Source: Bacillota bacterium
GTDB taxonomy: Bacteria > Bacillota > Clostridia > Lachnospirales > Lachnospiraceae
Assembly: GCA_023439125.1 (NCBI GenBank)
Contig: JAEXOU010000004.1
Coordinates: 1 to 64,000 of the forward strand
DNA: 64,000 bases
Reading direction: 5' to 3'
The position numbers and the translations under genes were made by a program. The notes beneath the pieces were generated by a model that worked only from the letters and a program-made list of their open reading frames with translations, made no database searches and had not been told where the DNA came from. Each line of letters begins with the position of its first letter. The stretch's first letter is position 1. Of the stretch, positions 1-9,196 are shown piece after piece.

Positions 1-99
1 TTACCAGTTACAAAAAAACTGAGCGTGGTTGACTCCTATTTGTCATGCCCCAGAACGGACTTGTTATCATTATATCAGACATAGAAAGAAAAAAGTATG

Positions 100-240
100 G
101 AATTCTATTTACAAAACGGGAAATTTGTTTACAAAAATAAGATAGACGGGAATTTTACGTACAATACGGGAGTTTCACTTACAGATAGAATTAGACCATG
201 TGGTAAACGGGAATTTTGGACTACAAACGGGATTCTTGAA
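100..240. repeat. Array of degenerate ACAAA-CGGGAATTT repeats
   Basis: At least five spaced copies of a motif like TTTACAAAACGGGAAATTT are visible near 108, 128-152, 158, 200 and 221, all in the same orientation. Some copies are interrupted between the ACAAA and CGGGAA halves. Clustered same-orientation sites of about 20 bp at the edge of an accessory region resemble the multiple transposase-binding sites at ends of Tn7/Mu/IS21-type elements, but no transposase is visible here. A 63-codon reading frame runs through the array (97-288) and is probably fortuitous. Confidence 0.5.
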
Positions 241-342
241 ATAAATGTGAGCTTCCTGAAGTTTCCTGATTATGAAGTTATTATTTAAGATGACAAGAAT
301 ATACATATAAATTGTTAAATACTGTTGTATAATAGAAAATTA

Positions 343-351
343 TGGTACAAT
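343..351 (+). promoter_or_regulatory. Putative extended -10 promoter of the STAND gene
   Basis: A TGgTACAAT extended -10 element lies 40 bp before the start codon. A second TATAAT lies at 328-333, but neither has a good -35 box. An AGAGGAG ribosome site follows at 377-383. Confidence 0.4.
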
Positions 352-390
352 AGTAAAAGAATAAACAGTACGTATTTAGAGGAGTAGAAT

Positions 391-3015
391 ATGGATAGAT
401 TTAATTTAAGTACAAGAATAGAATTATTTGCTATTTGTACCTCATTAGAAACTGATTTAAAAAATTTTATACTGCTTAGCGATGATAATATAAATTTTAC
501 GCAAGCTATGAGAGAAAAAGCTATACAAAGAGAAAAGTCAATTGATGCTAATAATGATGAACAAGTCTTAAACCAGTTAGATTTAAAAGACTATGTGGAA
601 TTAATTAAAAGTTATCCATATAAGTATAAGATTAACAATGATAAGTGTTATATATTGGACGAATATTTTAAAAAAATAGTACCTGTTAGAAATAGAGTAA
701 TGCATACGAAACCATTAGAACTTGGGGATAGAGCATTACTCATAGAAGTTATGGAGAAAATAGATTTTGAATTGAATTGGATAGATTGGCGTGAGACCAT
801 AAATACAAGAGAGACTATAGCGACAGACCCAAGTAAATTGCTATCTAAAAAATACGTTCCATTAAAGGAGTATAATCCTAATATATACCACAATCTTCCT
901 GAACCGGAATTTGATGATACTGGTTATATTGGTAGAGTACGTGATAGAAAAGAAATAAGAGATTTAATTTTAAATAAAAAAAATCAGATAATTACAATTG
1001 TCGGGAATGGTGGTGTAGGTAAATCAGCTACTGTTGTAAAAGTTTTGTACGATTTAATTGATGATCCTCAATGTAATTATGATTGCATTATTTGGATAAC
1101 TTTAAAAACACAAACATTATCCAAAGGAGAATTTATTGAGATTACTAATTGCATAAGAAGCGTTCCTGAAATATATAAATTTAGTAAGAATGTAATAATC
1201 ACAGATGATGACATTCCTACACAAGACTCCTTAATAAAATTCATGGATGATTTTAGTGTTCTTTTAGTATTGGATAATCTTGAAACGATAAACACGGGGG
1301 ACATTACAACATTTTTGAAAAATGTTCCTGATAAGTCAAAAGTTTTAATAACATCAAGGCATGGATTGGGCGAGCTCGAGAATCGTAAACGCCTAGATGG
1401 ACTTGATAAGCAGGATACCATCATATATTTTCGAGAGCTATCAAAGTATTATGGGTTAGATTTACATAAACGAAGTGACAACGCTATATTTGAAATAACA
1501 GGAAATGCCTTATACTCTAATCCGTTATCTATTAAATGGTATATTAGTGGAATATTTAACGGTATGAACGAGAAAATTTTGTTATCGCATAAAGAAGAAC
1601 TGATAAGCTTCTGTATTTCAAATGTATTTGAAAAACTAGGAAGTATTTCTAAAAAAATATTACAGATCTTTTTATTAGAAAAGAAACGTTTAAGTTATGG
1701 TGCAATAGACTATTACGTGAATACTGACGATGTTTCTTTACGCGAATCTATTAATGAACTTTTATCAACTTATATGATAAGCTCTGTTGTTGGTGAATTT
1801 ATTATGAATGATATGTCTAGAGAATATATTTCAATTAATTATCCACCAAATAATGACTTGGTTATTGAAATACTAAAAAAAAGAAAAGAATTAAAAGTTA
1901 TTATGCAGAATGTGAAAATTTTAAGTGAACAAGCTATGTTTAATCCACAATCAATTTGTGCAAATTTGAGTGATGACGATAAGCAATTGGCAACGTATTA
2001 TTTACAAAATGCATTAGCATTTAGTAAAAACAAAAAATGGGAAGAATCCAAATTACAATGTGAAAAAGCCATGAATATTGCTCCAAATTTTTTTGAAATA
2101 TATAAAATTAAGGCTTTTATTGAGGCTGAAAGAGGAGAATATTACGGAGCTATAAGTAATTATGAAATAGCTTTATCAAAATGTGAATCCACAAAAGAAA
2201 AAGCAATTGTTTGCTTTCTTTTCTCTGTATTTTATGCTATAAAAATGCAAGATTTAGATAACGCGTTAGAATATATTGAAAAAGCAGATAATTATATACC
2301 AAATAATATTGAAATACTGCTTGAAAAAGCCCGAGTTTATATGTTTCTGGGTAAGTATGAAGAAGCAGAAACGTTACTGAATACAGTAGAATCTTTAGAT
2401 AATAATCCAGTGTTACGCACGCAAAATATCATTGCTTCTAGATACGCAGAATTATATAGACGAAAAGCGGAAGTGCTTGAACATAGAGATTATGAAAGAA
2501 AGTTAAAATATTATCAAGATGGTATAGAAAAATTAAATAGAGTTCAAGAACTAGATATTAAAAGTGGAATTACACTTGTCTCTTTACTGCATGACTTATC
2601 ATATTTATATTTCGATAAAAATGCTCTTCATTTATTAGTTATAACGATGAATAAACATAATTATTTACTTAGCAAAATAAACTATATCAAGAAAAACAAA
2701 ATGTGTGATTTGTTGCGAGAGCATAGAGATGATATTCCAAATGACGAATATGAAAAGATTGAACGGTTTATAAATAATTATAAATCCATTTCAAATGAAA
2801 TAAAGAACGAAGATGAAGGTATAGTAATTAAAATCAAAGATTACTACGGTTTTATATCAAATTCTGAGCACAAAACATCATCCGGTATATACTTTTTGAT
2901 TTATAATGCCTATAGTGATATTCAAGTTGGTGATTTTGTCAAGTTTGATTTGTATGAAACTAGAAATGGCAAGGCCGCTAAAAATATTGTCAAGATTAAA
3001 TCAGATGAAATGTAG
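391..3015 (+). CDS. HEPN-like / NB-ARC STAND NTPase / TPR / cold-shock-domain protein
   Basis: This 874-residue protein has an unusual domain order. Residues 1-150 are helical and contain RNRVMH at 100-105, which fits the R-x4-6-H signature of HEPN RNases. Residues 178-500 are a STAND/NB-ARC NTPase with Walker A GNGGVGKS (205-212), Walker B LLVLDN (291-296) and a sensor LITSR (319-323). Residues about 555-720 are TPR-like helices. Residues 810-870 read as a cold-shock/OB nucleic-acid-binding fold (YYGFI, then QVGDFVKF). STAND ATPases act as ligand-triggered switches, and several bacterial families are anti-phage sensors. A model in which TPR and CSD sense a target and the HEPN part cuts RNA is inference. 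A ribosome site AGAGGAG precedes the ATG, and the gene stands alone. Confidence 0.75.
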   Translation: MDRFNLSTRIELFAICTSLETDLKNFILLSDDNINFTQAMREKAIQREKSIDANNDEQVLNQLDLKDYVELIKSYPYKYKINNDKCYILDEYFKKIVPVRNRVMHTKPLELGDRALLIEVMEKIDFELNWIDWRETINTRETIATDPSKLLSKKYVPLKEYNPNIYHNLPEPEFDDTGYIGRVRDRKEIRDLILNKKNQIITIVGNGGVGKSATVVKVLYDLIDDPQCNYDCIIWITLKTQTLSKGEFIEITNCIRSVPEIYKFSKNVIITDDDIPTQDSLIKFMDDFSVLLVLDNLETINTGDITTFLKNVPDKSKVLITSRHGLGELENRKRLDGLDKQDTIIYFRELSKYYGLDLHKRSDNAIFEITGNALYSNPLSIKWYISGIFNGMNEKILLSHKEELISFCISNVFEKLGSISKKILQIFLLEKKRLSYGAIDYYVNTDDVSLRESINELLSTYMISSVVGEFIMNDMSREYISINYPPNNDLVIEILKKRKELKVIMQNVKILSEQAMFNPQSICANLSDDDKQLATYYLQNALAFSKNKKWEESKLQCEKAMNIAPNFFEIYKIKAFIEAERGEYYGAISNYEIALSKCESTKEKAIVCFLFSVFYAIKMQDLDNALEYIEKADNYIPNNIEILLEKARVYMFLGKYEEAETLLNTVESLDNNPVLRTQNIIASRYAELYRRKAEVLEHRDYERKLKYYQDGIEKLNRVQELDIKSGITLVSLLHDLSYLYFDKNALHLLVITMNKHNYLLSKINYIKKNKMCDLLREHRDDIPNDEYEKIERFINNYKSISNEIKNEDEGIVIKIKDYYGFISNSEHKTSSGIYFLIYNAYSDIQVGDFVKFDLYETRNGKAAKNIVKIKSDEM

Positions 3016-3080
3016 GATCTGGGTTTGAGTCCATAGAAATTCGATGTGTTGGAAACCTCCTTTCTATGCGGTTTGTAGAG

Positions 3081-3111
3081 GACGGGGAATGTTCGAATCC
3101 CGTCTCGTGCT
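3081..3111 (+). other. tRNA 3'-end-like scar (copy A)
   Basis: The stretch contains GTTCGAATCCCGTCTCGTGCT, written here as GTTCGAATCC plus CGTCTCGTGCT, which looks like a T-arm 3' half plus acceptor strand. No upstream tRNA body is visible, and five extra bases interrupt the T-stem. A near copy lies at 24652-24684 and a weaker one at 11027-11063. Such pieces are typical attachment-site leftovers of elements that integrate at tRNA genes. Confidence 0.45.
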
Positions 3112-3124
3112 TCTTAAATTAGAG

Positions 3125-3162
3125 GAGAAAACATAGATATTATCTGTGTTTTCTCTTTTTTT
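3125..3162 (+). terminator. Rho-independent terminator after the STAND gene
   Basis: A 14-bp stem, GAGAAAACATAGAT with ATCTGTGTTTTCTC (one G-T pair), is followed by seven T residues. The tRNA-like scar lies between the STAND stop codon and this hairpin. Confidence 0.8.
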
Positions 3163-3442
3163 CTTTCCCATAATCATGTGTGCAGATGTGTGCAACATCC
3201 TTTTACGTGCTCAACTGGTTATAAGGCTTTGTTCATGTAGGAACGGTTTTCCGCTTTTCTTTCAATAATGTACGCTCTATATGCAAAGTCAATATGCCAT
3301 TATCTGAACCACGATATTTGAAAACACTAAAAAAGATAACTGTTTACTCGAAGAGGTCAACGAGTATCCGTTATCATGTCTATGTGGATATGTTTATACA
3401 TTTATCGTCGGTGAAGAAAATACACTTTTTTACATTTTCTAT
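3163..3442. other. Gene-free stretch with ATGTGTGCAGAT motif
   Basis: No convincing coding sequence is visible. The motif ATGTGTGCAGAT occurs at 3176-3187 and again at 4352-4363, with related forms near 11026 and 24597, all in intergenic DNA of the accessory region. Confidence 0.4.
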
Positions 3443-3444
3443 TG

Positions 3445-3473
3445 ACTTCCAATAACAGCATATCTATAATTAG
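3445..3473 (+). promoter_or_regulatory. Sigma-A-type promoter of the methyltransferase gene
   Basis: TTGACT and TATAAT are separated by exactly 17 bp and lie about 50 bp upstream of the chosen ATG at 3523. Confidence 0.75.
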
Positions 3474-3522
3474 TAAAATTACTGATTCGTTAATCATAAT
3501 TAACAACTGGAGGGAAAGAGTT

Positions 3523-4308
3523 ATGGAAAATAAAGAGAAAGTAATTAATGCATATGCATCTGGTAACGAGATTAACCGTGCTAAAGAAGCCGGACAATAT
3601 GGAATGGAGTTTATAAACACCAAGAAAATTTTGAATGACTATATTTCAAAAAACAAACGTGTTATTGAGATAGGTTGTGGTGGCGGATACTATGGTATGA
3701 ATTATGCTGAATCATGTCAGGAATATGTTGGCATTGATTTATCGCCTGCAAATATTAGTGTATTTCAGAGCCTGATAATTGAAAAAGGTTATACTAATGT
3801 TAAAGCAGAAGTTGGAGATGCTACTGATTTATGTACTGTAAAGGATAATAGCTTTGATATTGTATTGTGTCTTGGACCGATGTATCATCTAAATCCAGAA
3901 GGTCGAGCAAAATGTATGGCAGAATGTGCGAGAATTTGCAAGCCAGACGGAATAATAGCATTTGCTTTTATTAATAAAACCGGAGTAATAGCGAAATTTG
4001 CACCAGTATTTGGATGGGATAAAGTGCTTACTGCAAAGATTGATGAACATGTTCTGACCAAAGGGATTGATGATGTGAATCCTGATATTTTTTTCTATTC
4101 CATGCCAGAGGAAATGATTACAGAAGCAACTAAAGTAGGCTTGACATATGAGCGATTGGCTGGATTGGACTTTCTACTTACGGATGATGTAATAGAGCAA
4201 TTTAGTGAGGAACAACGAAGAGTATGGTTTCATTTCGCTGATTTAATTGTAGCCAGTGAATATTGTGTTGGTTTAACTAACCATGCAATGCTAATCTGTA
4301 GAAAATAG
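3523..4308 (+). CDS. Class I SAM-dependent methyltransferase
   Basis: This 261-residue protein has motif I VIEIGCGGG (residues 47-55), an acidic end of strand 2 (GIDLS, 71-75) and the motif IV/post-motif region LCLGPMYHL, which is the Methyltransf_11/25 pattern. The substrate cannot be read from the sequence; small-molecule methylation in the cytoplasm is likely. I chose the ATG at 3523 because GGAGGGAAAG precedes it, whereas the longer frame from 3442 would begin inside the promoter. The gene is monocistronic. Confidence 0.85.
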   Translation: MENKEKVINAYASGNEINRAKEAGQYGMEFINTKKILNDYISKNKRVIEIGCGGGYYGMNYAESCQEYVGIDLSPANISVFQSLIIEKGYTNVKAEVGDATDLCTVKDNSFDIVLCLGPMYHLNPEGRAKCMAECARICKPDGIIAFAFINKTGVIAKFAPVFGWDKVLTAKIDEHVLTKGIDDVNPDIFFYSMPEEMITEATKVGLTYERLAGLDFLLTDDVIEQFSEEQRRVWFHFADLIVASEYCVGLTNHAMLICRK

Positions 4309-4548
4309 AAATACATAATGCGTTACTGAATAATATTCCATGAGTGCAATCATGTGTGCAGATTTATGCGATCTGCGAAGCAGACGCATATTAAATAAAA
4401 AGGATTCGTCAAATTCTGCTTGCTTCTAATAATATGATACATTTAAGAACTCAACATCTAAACATTGATGAGCAAATAACATAATGTTATAATAAGGAAA
4501 TAAATTAAAAATCAGCTAAACAAATCCAATCTTGATAAAGGAGAAAAA

Positions 4549-5118
4549 ATGTTACCAGATAGAGAGAAAGCATTAGTCTTATTAAATGAGGCATATGAAA
4601 GAAATCCTGGTCCTTGGAAGGACCATTCCATAGTTGTTGCAAAATGCGCATATGTAATTAGTAAGCAATGTGACAATATGGACGAAGAGAAAGCCTATAT
4701 AATTGGACTTTTACATGATATTGGTCGAAGAGAGGGTGTGACAAACCTTGCTCATGTTATTGATGGATACCATTATTTAATGGAACTTGGATACGATGAA
4801 GCTGCCAGAATTTGTATCACACATTCTTTCGCAATAAAAGATATTAATACTTGTATTGGTAATATGGATGTTTCGGATGCAGACTTGAAGGAAATATGCA
4901 ACTTGATAGATGGTTATGAGTATGATGATTATGATACTTTAATACAATTATGTGATAGTATAGCTCTTCCAGATGGACCTGTAAAAATTGAAGTGCGAAT
5001 GAATGATGTAAAGCAAAGATATGGATATTACCCCTTAAATAAATGGAATAAACACATTGAAATTAAACACTATTTTGAGAATAAGTCAGGGTTGGATATT
5101 GATTTCTTAAGTATTTAA
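4549..5118 (+). CDS. HD-domain phosphohydrolase-like protein
   Basis: This 189-residue protein has the HD superfamily metal ligands: H26, the HD pair at 56-57 in LLHDIGR, H69, H92 and a downstream Asp in LCDSIAL. Known HD proteins of this size are metal-dependent phosphohydrolases or phosphodiesterases acting on nucleotides. The substrate here is unknown. The ribosome site AAAGGAG sits 7 bases before the ATG. The gene stands alone between two GNAT/methyltransferase units. Confidence 0.8.
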   Translation: MLPDREKALVLLNEAYERNPGPWKDHSIVVAKCAYVISKQCDNMDEEKAYIIGLLHDIGRREGVTNLAHVIDGYHYLMELGYDEAARICITHSFAIKDINTCIGNMDVSDADLKEICNLIDGYEYDDYDTLIQLCDSIALPDGPVKIEVRMNDVKQRYGYYPLNKWNKHIEIKHYFENKSGLDIDFLSI

Positions 5119-5205
5119 CATTAATTAAGAAGTAGTTTATTTATTATGATACATTGTTTTAGTGACATATAAACAATTCATAGTGAATTTTATGAGGTGA
5201 AGGTA

Positions 5206-5634
5206 ATGGAATGCATACGAGAAGCTACGCCTAATGACAAAGAGCAAATATATGGATTACTGGTAGCATTAGAAGAGACAAACATTGATACCAAACGATT
5301 TTCAGATATTTTTGATTCTAATAAATCAAACCCTTTTATTTTTTATTATGTTTATGAGAAAGAAGATGTAATCTTAGGTTTTATTAGCATACATGTGCAA
5401 AAATTATTACACCATACGGCTAATATTGCTGAAATTCAAGAACTTATAGTTGATGAAACGATAAGATATCAAGGAGTTGGGAAACATTTATTTCAAAAAG
5501 CAATAGAAGTTGGTGTAAATAATGATTGTCAACAATTAGAAGTATGTTGTAACAAAAAAAGAATATCCAGTCATAAATTCTATCAGTCACAAGGTATGAC
5601 AAATAACCATTACAAGTTTTGCTTACCTTTATAA
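5206..5634 (+). CDS. GNAT family N-acetyltransferase
   Basis: This is a 142-residue single GNAT domain. The acetyl-CoA-binding motif A is ELIVDETIRYQGVGKHLF, with the R-x-x-G-x-G/A pattern as RYQGVG. It ends with a short beta strand that is typical of the family. I chose the ATG at 5206 because GAGGTG precedes it by a normal distance; a GTG three codons upstream is the alternative. The acceptor substrate is unknown. It is one of eight GNAT genes in the first 26 kb. Confidence 0.85.
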   Translation: MECIREATPNDKEQIYGLLVALEETNIDTKRFSDIFDSNKSNPFIFYYVYEKEDVILGFISIHVQKLLHHTANIAEIQELIVDETIRYQGVGKHLFQKAIEVGVNNDCQQLEVCCNKKRISSHKFYQSQGMTNNHYKFCLPL

Positions 5635-5678
5635 GAACCTCTTCCATTAGACTTTATTTTGTCTAACAGAAGGGGTTC
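5635..5678. terminator. Hairpin after the GNAT gene
   Basis: An imperfect inverted repeat, GAACCTCTTC-ATTAGAC with GTCTAA-GAAGGGGTTC, starts directly after the stop codon. There is no clear T-tract, so efficient termination is uncertain. Confidence 0.5.
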
Positions 5679-5789
5679 ACTGCATTTCAAGGGATTTTTT
5701 TGCTCTGATATGTGAACTTTTTTCTATAATAGCAAGAATTGCTCATTTCTTATGAAAAGATTTTTTATAATGAAGGGGGGGGTGAAGAA

Positions 5790-6758
5790 ATGAAAATAAG
5801 AAGAGGACTATTTTTTCTGATTTTTGTTTTGGTATTCCTAAGTCAAACACAAAGTAGTGTAGCATGCACAATATTTTGTGTCACATTAGATGATGGAACC
5901 ATATTAGCATGTAATAATGAAGACTGGATGTATTCAATCGGAAATACAGTAAAAATCAGTGCACCAGATTCAGAGAGCTATGGTAGAGTTTGCTTTTACA
6001 ATTCTACCTATGTACAGGGCGGTATGAATGAATATGGCTTATTTTATGATGGAGCATCCTGTCCAGGAACCGAAGTACCATACGATAAAGAAAAGAAGGA
6101 TTTGGGATATGATTTAGGTGATACAGCATTAGCGAAATGTAAAACAGTTAAGGAAGTAGAAGAATTTTTTAGCGATTATAATATTCCAGATGGTTTTTAT
6201 GATCATCTTCTATTTGCAGATGCATCCGGTAATGTAGCAGTGTTTGAATGGGTGGAGGATAAATTTCATGTTATATGGAAAGATGCAGAGAAGAAACACC
6301 AGGTTATAACGAATTTCTGGTTGTCAGATCCTACATTAGGTGGATATCCATGTTCTCGTTATGATACGGCAGAAGAAGTTCTATCTACGGAGGAAATAAC
6401 GGCCGAGGTTTGTGAAGAAATATTAAATAAAACGAAGCAAGATTGGGGAGACGGCGGGACTCTTTACTCAAATATATGTAATTTAAATGAACGAGAAGTA
6501 AGTTTGTTTTATAGAGGTGAAGCAAAACAGACATATCAAATTAATTTAATGGATGAATTGAAAACAATGGAACCTGGAACATGTGAAATCATGCAAATGG
6601 AAGATATATGCAGAGGATTACTGGAGGAGAAAGAGGTGCTTTCTACAGATTTAGAATTGAAGGATAACAAGAAAACAACTTATGAAGTAATTACAATTTT
6701 AGTATTGATACTTCTTGTAGTAACTTATATTTTTAAAAAAATACGTAGAAGTCGATGA
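5790..6758 (+). CDS. Choloylglycine hydrolase / C45-like Ntn hydrolase, exported and membrane-anchored
   Basis: This 322-residue protein starts with a signal peptide (residues 1-25), and Cys26 in VACTIFCVT becomes the mature N-terminus. That is the catalytic position of N-terminal-nucleophile amidohydrolases, such as penicillin V acylase, bile-salt hydrolase and AAT-like enzymes. NNEDW (37-41 of the mature part) fits the family's conserved Asn/Asp region. A hydrophobic segment near the C-terminus is followed by KKIRRSR, so the enzyme is probably anchored outside the cell. It likely cleaves linear amide bonds; the substrate is unknown. The ATG at 5790 follows a GGGGGGGTGAAG ribosome site; the longer frame from 5739 lacks one. 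Confidence 0.8.
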   Translation: MKIRRGLFFLIFVLVFLSQTQSSVACTIFCVTLDDGTILACNNEDWMYSIGNTVKISAPDSESYGRVCFYNSTYVQGGMNEYGLFYDGASCPGTEVPYDKEKKDLGYDLGDTALAKCKTVKEVEEFFSDYNIPDGFYDHLLFADASGNVAVFEWVEDKFHVIWKDAEKKHQVITNFWLSDPTLGGYPCSRYDTAEEVLSTEEITAEVCEEILNKTKQDWGDGGTLYSNICNLNEREVSLFYRGEAKQTYQINLMDELKTMEPGTCEIMQMEDICRGLLEEKEVLSTDLELKDNKKTTYEVITILVLILLVVTYIFKKIRRSR

Positions 6759-6798
6759 TGAGGAAAATACATTTAAAAAACAAATATGGAGGGATTAT

Positions 6799-7959
6799 AT
6801 GAAACGACTAATGAGTGTATTATTAATAGCAATTCTTTTATTAAGCGGTTGCCAAAATGAAGATAACCAATCGAGTATGTCTAACAGCATGCAACAGGAG
6901 ACTGAGAAGGAATTGGTGAACGAGGAGAGTAAAGATAACAATCAAGAGGTAGAACTAAAAGGAAATGATGAAGCAAATCATGATTCCAATAACGAAGCCA
7001 AAGAAGAGATAGAGGAAGAGCTAACAGCAGAGACGAAAACAGAAGAACGAGAATATCTTATACAAGATAAGTTCGATTCTTTAGCATTGGCAAATAATAT
7101 AGTAGATGAATCAACAGAGAAAGAGTTTTATGTATTACTTCCACCATCATATTATGATGGTAATAAAAGGTATCCTGTTATATACTATTTACATGGGCAG
7201 GCAGATTCTGTTACGAGATTTATGTATAATTACAAGAATGCATTTCTAAGACAATTCGAAGATGGAGCAAAGGAGTTTATTGTAGTTGGTGTAAATGGCA
7301 CTAGTAATCAGGGTGGAGCATTCTATGTAAATTCACCTGTATCAGGAAATTATGAAGATTATGTAGTTGAGGAGTTGGTGTCGTACATAGATAATAATTA
7401 TAGAACTATTGCAAATCGTGATTCTCGTGGTATATGCGGATTTTCAATGGGCGGATTTGGTGCGTATAATTTAGCTTTTCGCCATCCAGACGTGTATTGT
7501 TGTGTTTTAGCAATGTCACCAGGTGTATTGGCAGAAGGAGAATTACCGAATGCAATGGAAACATGGAAGGGTGACAGGGGATTTTTATCAGGTTATGCAA
7601 GAGCATTCTCACCACTTATGGAGGATGAGACAGGAACTTATGGAAGTATCCCTGCTATGGATGACACAGAGGAAGACAAGAAGATACAAGAAGATTGGGA
7701 AAGCGGTTTCGGGAATATAGCTGAAAAACTTGATGCGTATATCGAACTCAATAATCCTCTGAAAGCAATCAAGATAACATATGGAAGTGCGGATTTTTAT
7801 AAATGGATTCCATCTGGTTGTGAATATATGGCTGATTGCATGGATCAAAGAGCAATTTCATATACAATGGAAATTGTGAAAACAGGACACAGTTTGCCTA
7901 CAAGTCCAGTGGAGAAACAAATTCTTCCGTTTTTTGAGGAAAACTTGAATTTTCAATAG
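6799..7959 (+). CDS. Lipoprotein esterase (esterase D / feruloyl-esterase fold)
   Basis: This 386-residue protein has a lipoprotein signal with lipobox LLSGC (Cys18) and a Glu/Asn-rich linker to about residue 90. An alpha/beta hydrolase domain of the PF00756 esterase type follows. The nucleophile elbow is GFSMGG (Ser near 216), the oxyanion region is YYLHGQ, and a late His lies in KTGHSLP. It probably hydrolyses acyl or feruloyl esters on the cell surface. It lies 40 bp after the Ntn hydrolase gene and may be cotranscribed with it. A GGAGGGA ribosome site is present. Confidence 0.82.
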   Translation: MKRLMSVLLIAILLLSGCQNEDNQSSMSNSMQQETEKELVNEESKDNNQEVELKGNDEANHDSNNEAKEEIEEELTAETKTEEREYLIQDKFDSLALANNIVDESTEKEFYVLLPPSYYDGNKRYPVIYYLHGQADSVTRFMYNYKNAFLRQFEDGAKEFIVVGVNGTSNQGGAFYVNSPVSGNYEDYVVEELVSYIDNNYRTIANRDSRGICGFSMGGFGAYNLAFRHPDVYCCVLAMSPGVLAEGELPNAMETWKGDRGFLSGYARAFSPLMEDETGTYGSIPAMDDTEEDKKIQEDWESGFGNIAEKLDAYIELNNPLKAIKITYGSADFYKWIPSGCEYMADCMDQRAISYTMEIVKTGHSLPTSPVEKQILPFFEENLNFQ

Positions 7960-8001
7960 ATTCCATCAGAAGGATTGAGCGAATGAAAATGAGGTGTTTA
8001 T

Positions 8002-8889
8002 ATGGAGAAAAGTCAATATTTAATAATATGTGGTTTAGTAGATCTAATCGAAGACAATATTAAGAATAATATTGATTTGGAACTAGTGTCTGATAAAGTG
8101 GGTCTTTCGAAATTCTATTTAGAAAGAATGTTTAAATCTATTACAGGAAAATCACTGATTGCTTATATAAGAGAACGGAAACTGAGCAAAAGTGCAAGTG
8201 ATCTGCTAAGAACTAATTTAAGAATTATCGATATTGCATCAGACTACCATTATGAACAAGAACAATCATATATTCGAGCATTTCGGCAAATGTTTCAAAT
8301 TACCCCTTATCAGTTTCGTAAGCAACGAAAAGAATTAGAGATTGCCACAAAATTGGATATGAACATATTAGGAAATACAGGACAGGGCTTGGTTGTAAAA
8401 CCAAGAATGTGTTTGAAGTCAGAATTTTATCTTCAAGGAATAGTGAATGAAATCGTGCATTCTGTAAATTATGATGAGAGTATATGTACGGCAAATGCAA
8501 AGGAATGGGTAAATAAATACTTACCTACAGTTTCAAATTCAATTAACAAGGATGTTTACTATGGATATGTAAAATACACAGAACATTCCGAATATAGCGA
8601 TTATTATGCCACCTGTGTAGAAATCAAAGAACGAGCAAATGTGAGAGAACCTATGGTGCAGTATACCATTCCAACACACGAATATGCAGTGTTCCGATAT
8701 ATTGGTTTCCATTCGCCTTATGAGATAACCTTCAAAACTCTTTATGAGCTATATAATGCGATAGACTTATGGATTGAAAAATCATCCTATCGACAAGCAG
8801 CACAGTTTCATTTTGAAAAGTTAGACTTAAGTATATCGTCAGATGATTATTGTGAGCTTGATATTTATTATCCTATAATCATAAGATAA
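8002..8889 (+). CDS. AraC-family regulator with GyrI-like C-terminal domain
   Basis: This 295-residue protein has two helix-turn-helix units in residues 1-110, including LVSDKVGLSKFYLERMF and the family signature ending in TPYQFRKQR. A GyrI-like/SOUL-type ligand domain (about 115-295) follows. This is the MarA/Rob-SbmC-like layout found in regulators that bind small lipophilic or toxic compounds. Only 42 bp separate it from the esterase gene, so it may control that unit. It is one of three paralogues of the same layout in the window. Confidence 0.85.
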   Translation: MEKSQYLIICGLVDLIEDNIKNNIDLELVSDKVGLSKFYLERMFKSITGKSLIAYIRERKLSKSASDLLRTNLRIIDIASDYHYEQEQSYIRAFRQMFQITPYQFRKQRKELEIATKLDMNILGNTGQGLVVKPRMCLKSEFYLQGIVNEIVHSVNYDESICTANAKEWVNKYLPTVSNSINKDVYYGYVKYTEHSEYSDYYATCVEIKERANVREPMVQYTIPTHEYAVFRYIGFHSPYEITFKTLYELYNAIDLWIEKSSYRQAAQFHFEKLDLSISSDDYCELDIYYPIIIR

Positions 8890-8970
8890 TTCGAGGCTAT
8901 GAAATTTTGCATCAAATTATACGGTAACGACCATAGTAGAATGATATGCTCCCCTTATGTTAAGCAAAAT

Positions 8971-9015
8971 AGAACGTTTACATCGATAAATGCAGATGTA
9001 AACGTTCTGTTTTTA
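8971..9015 (+). terminator. Rho-independent terminator
   Basis: A perfect 14-bp stem, AGAACGTTTACATC with GATGTAAACGTTCT, is followed by a T-rich tail. Confidence 0.85.
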
Positions 9016-9080
9016 TATTGAATAGGAAAGTTCTTTGAACTTCCCTATTCAATATAAAAAGCGTCCAAAAGGAAGGACGC
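9016..9080. repeat. Two further hairpins
   Basis: TATTGAATAGG-AAGTTC pairs with GAACTT-CCTATTCAATA (9016-9054), and GCGTCC pairs with GGACGC (9061-9080). With the terminator just upstream, three hairpins stand in a row before the next promoter. Confidence 0.6.
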
Positions 9081-9100
9081 TATGCAGTATTTAATGAAGA

Positions 9101-9129
9101 TTGACTTCCTATATTAGGAAATATATAAT
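9101..9129 (+). promoter_or_regulatory. Promoter with palindromic operator in the spacer (copy 1)
   Basis: TTGACT, a 17-bp spacer and TATAAT are present. The spacer overlaps the palindrome TTCCTATATTAGGAA (9106-9120). Near-identical promoters lie at 9710 and 20352. A repressor site is the simplest reading. Confidence 0.75.
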
Positions 9130-9196
9130 ATTGGTAAAATAAAGGTTTGACTTCATTTGCTTTAGTTTTCTATTTTGATTTAAGGAGATAAATAAA

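Noticed and set aside
97..288. 63-codon frame through the ACAAA-CGGGAATTT array
   Set aside because: It has no ribosome site and its composition simply follows the DNA repeats; more likely non-coding.
3081..3111. Possible intact tRNA gene
   Set aside because: Only a T-arm/acceptor-like 3' part exists; no D-arm or anticodon arm can be folded upstream and the T-stem is interrupted.
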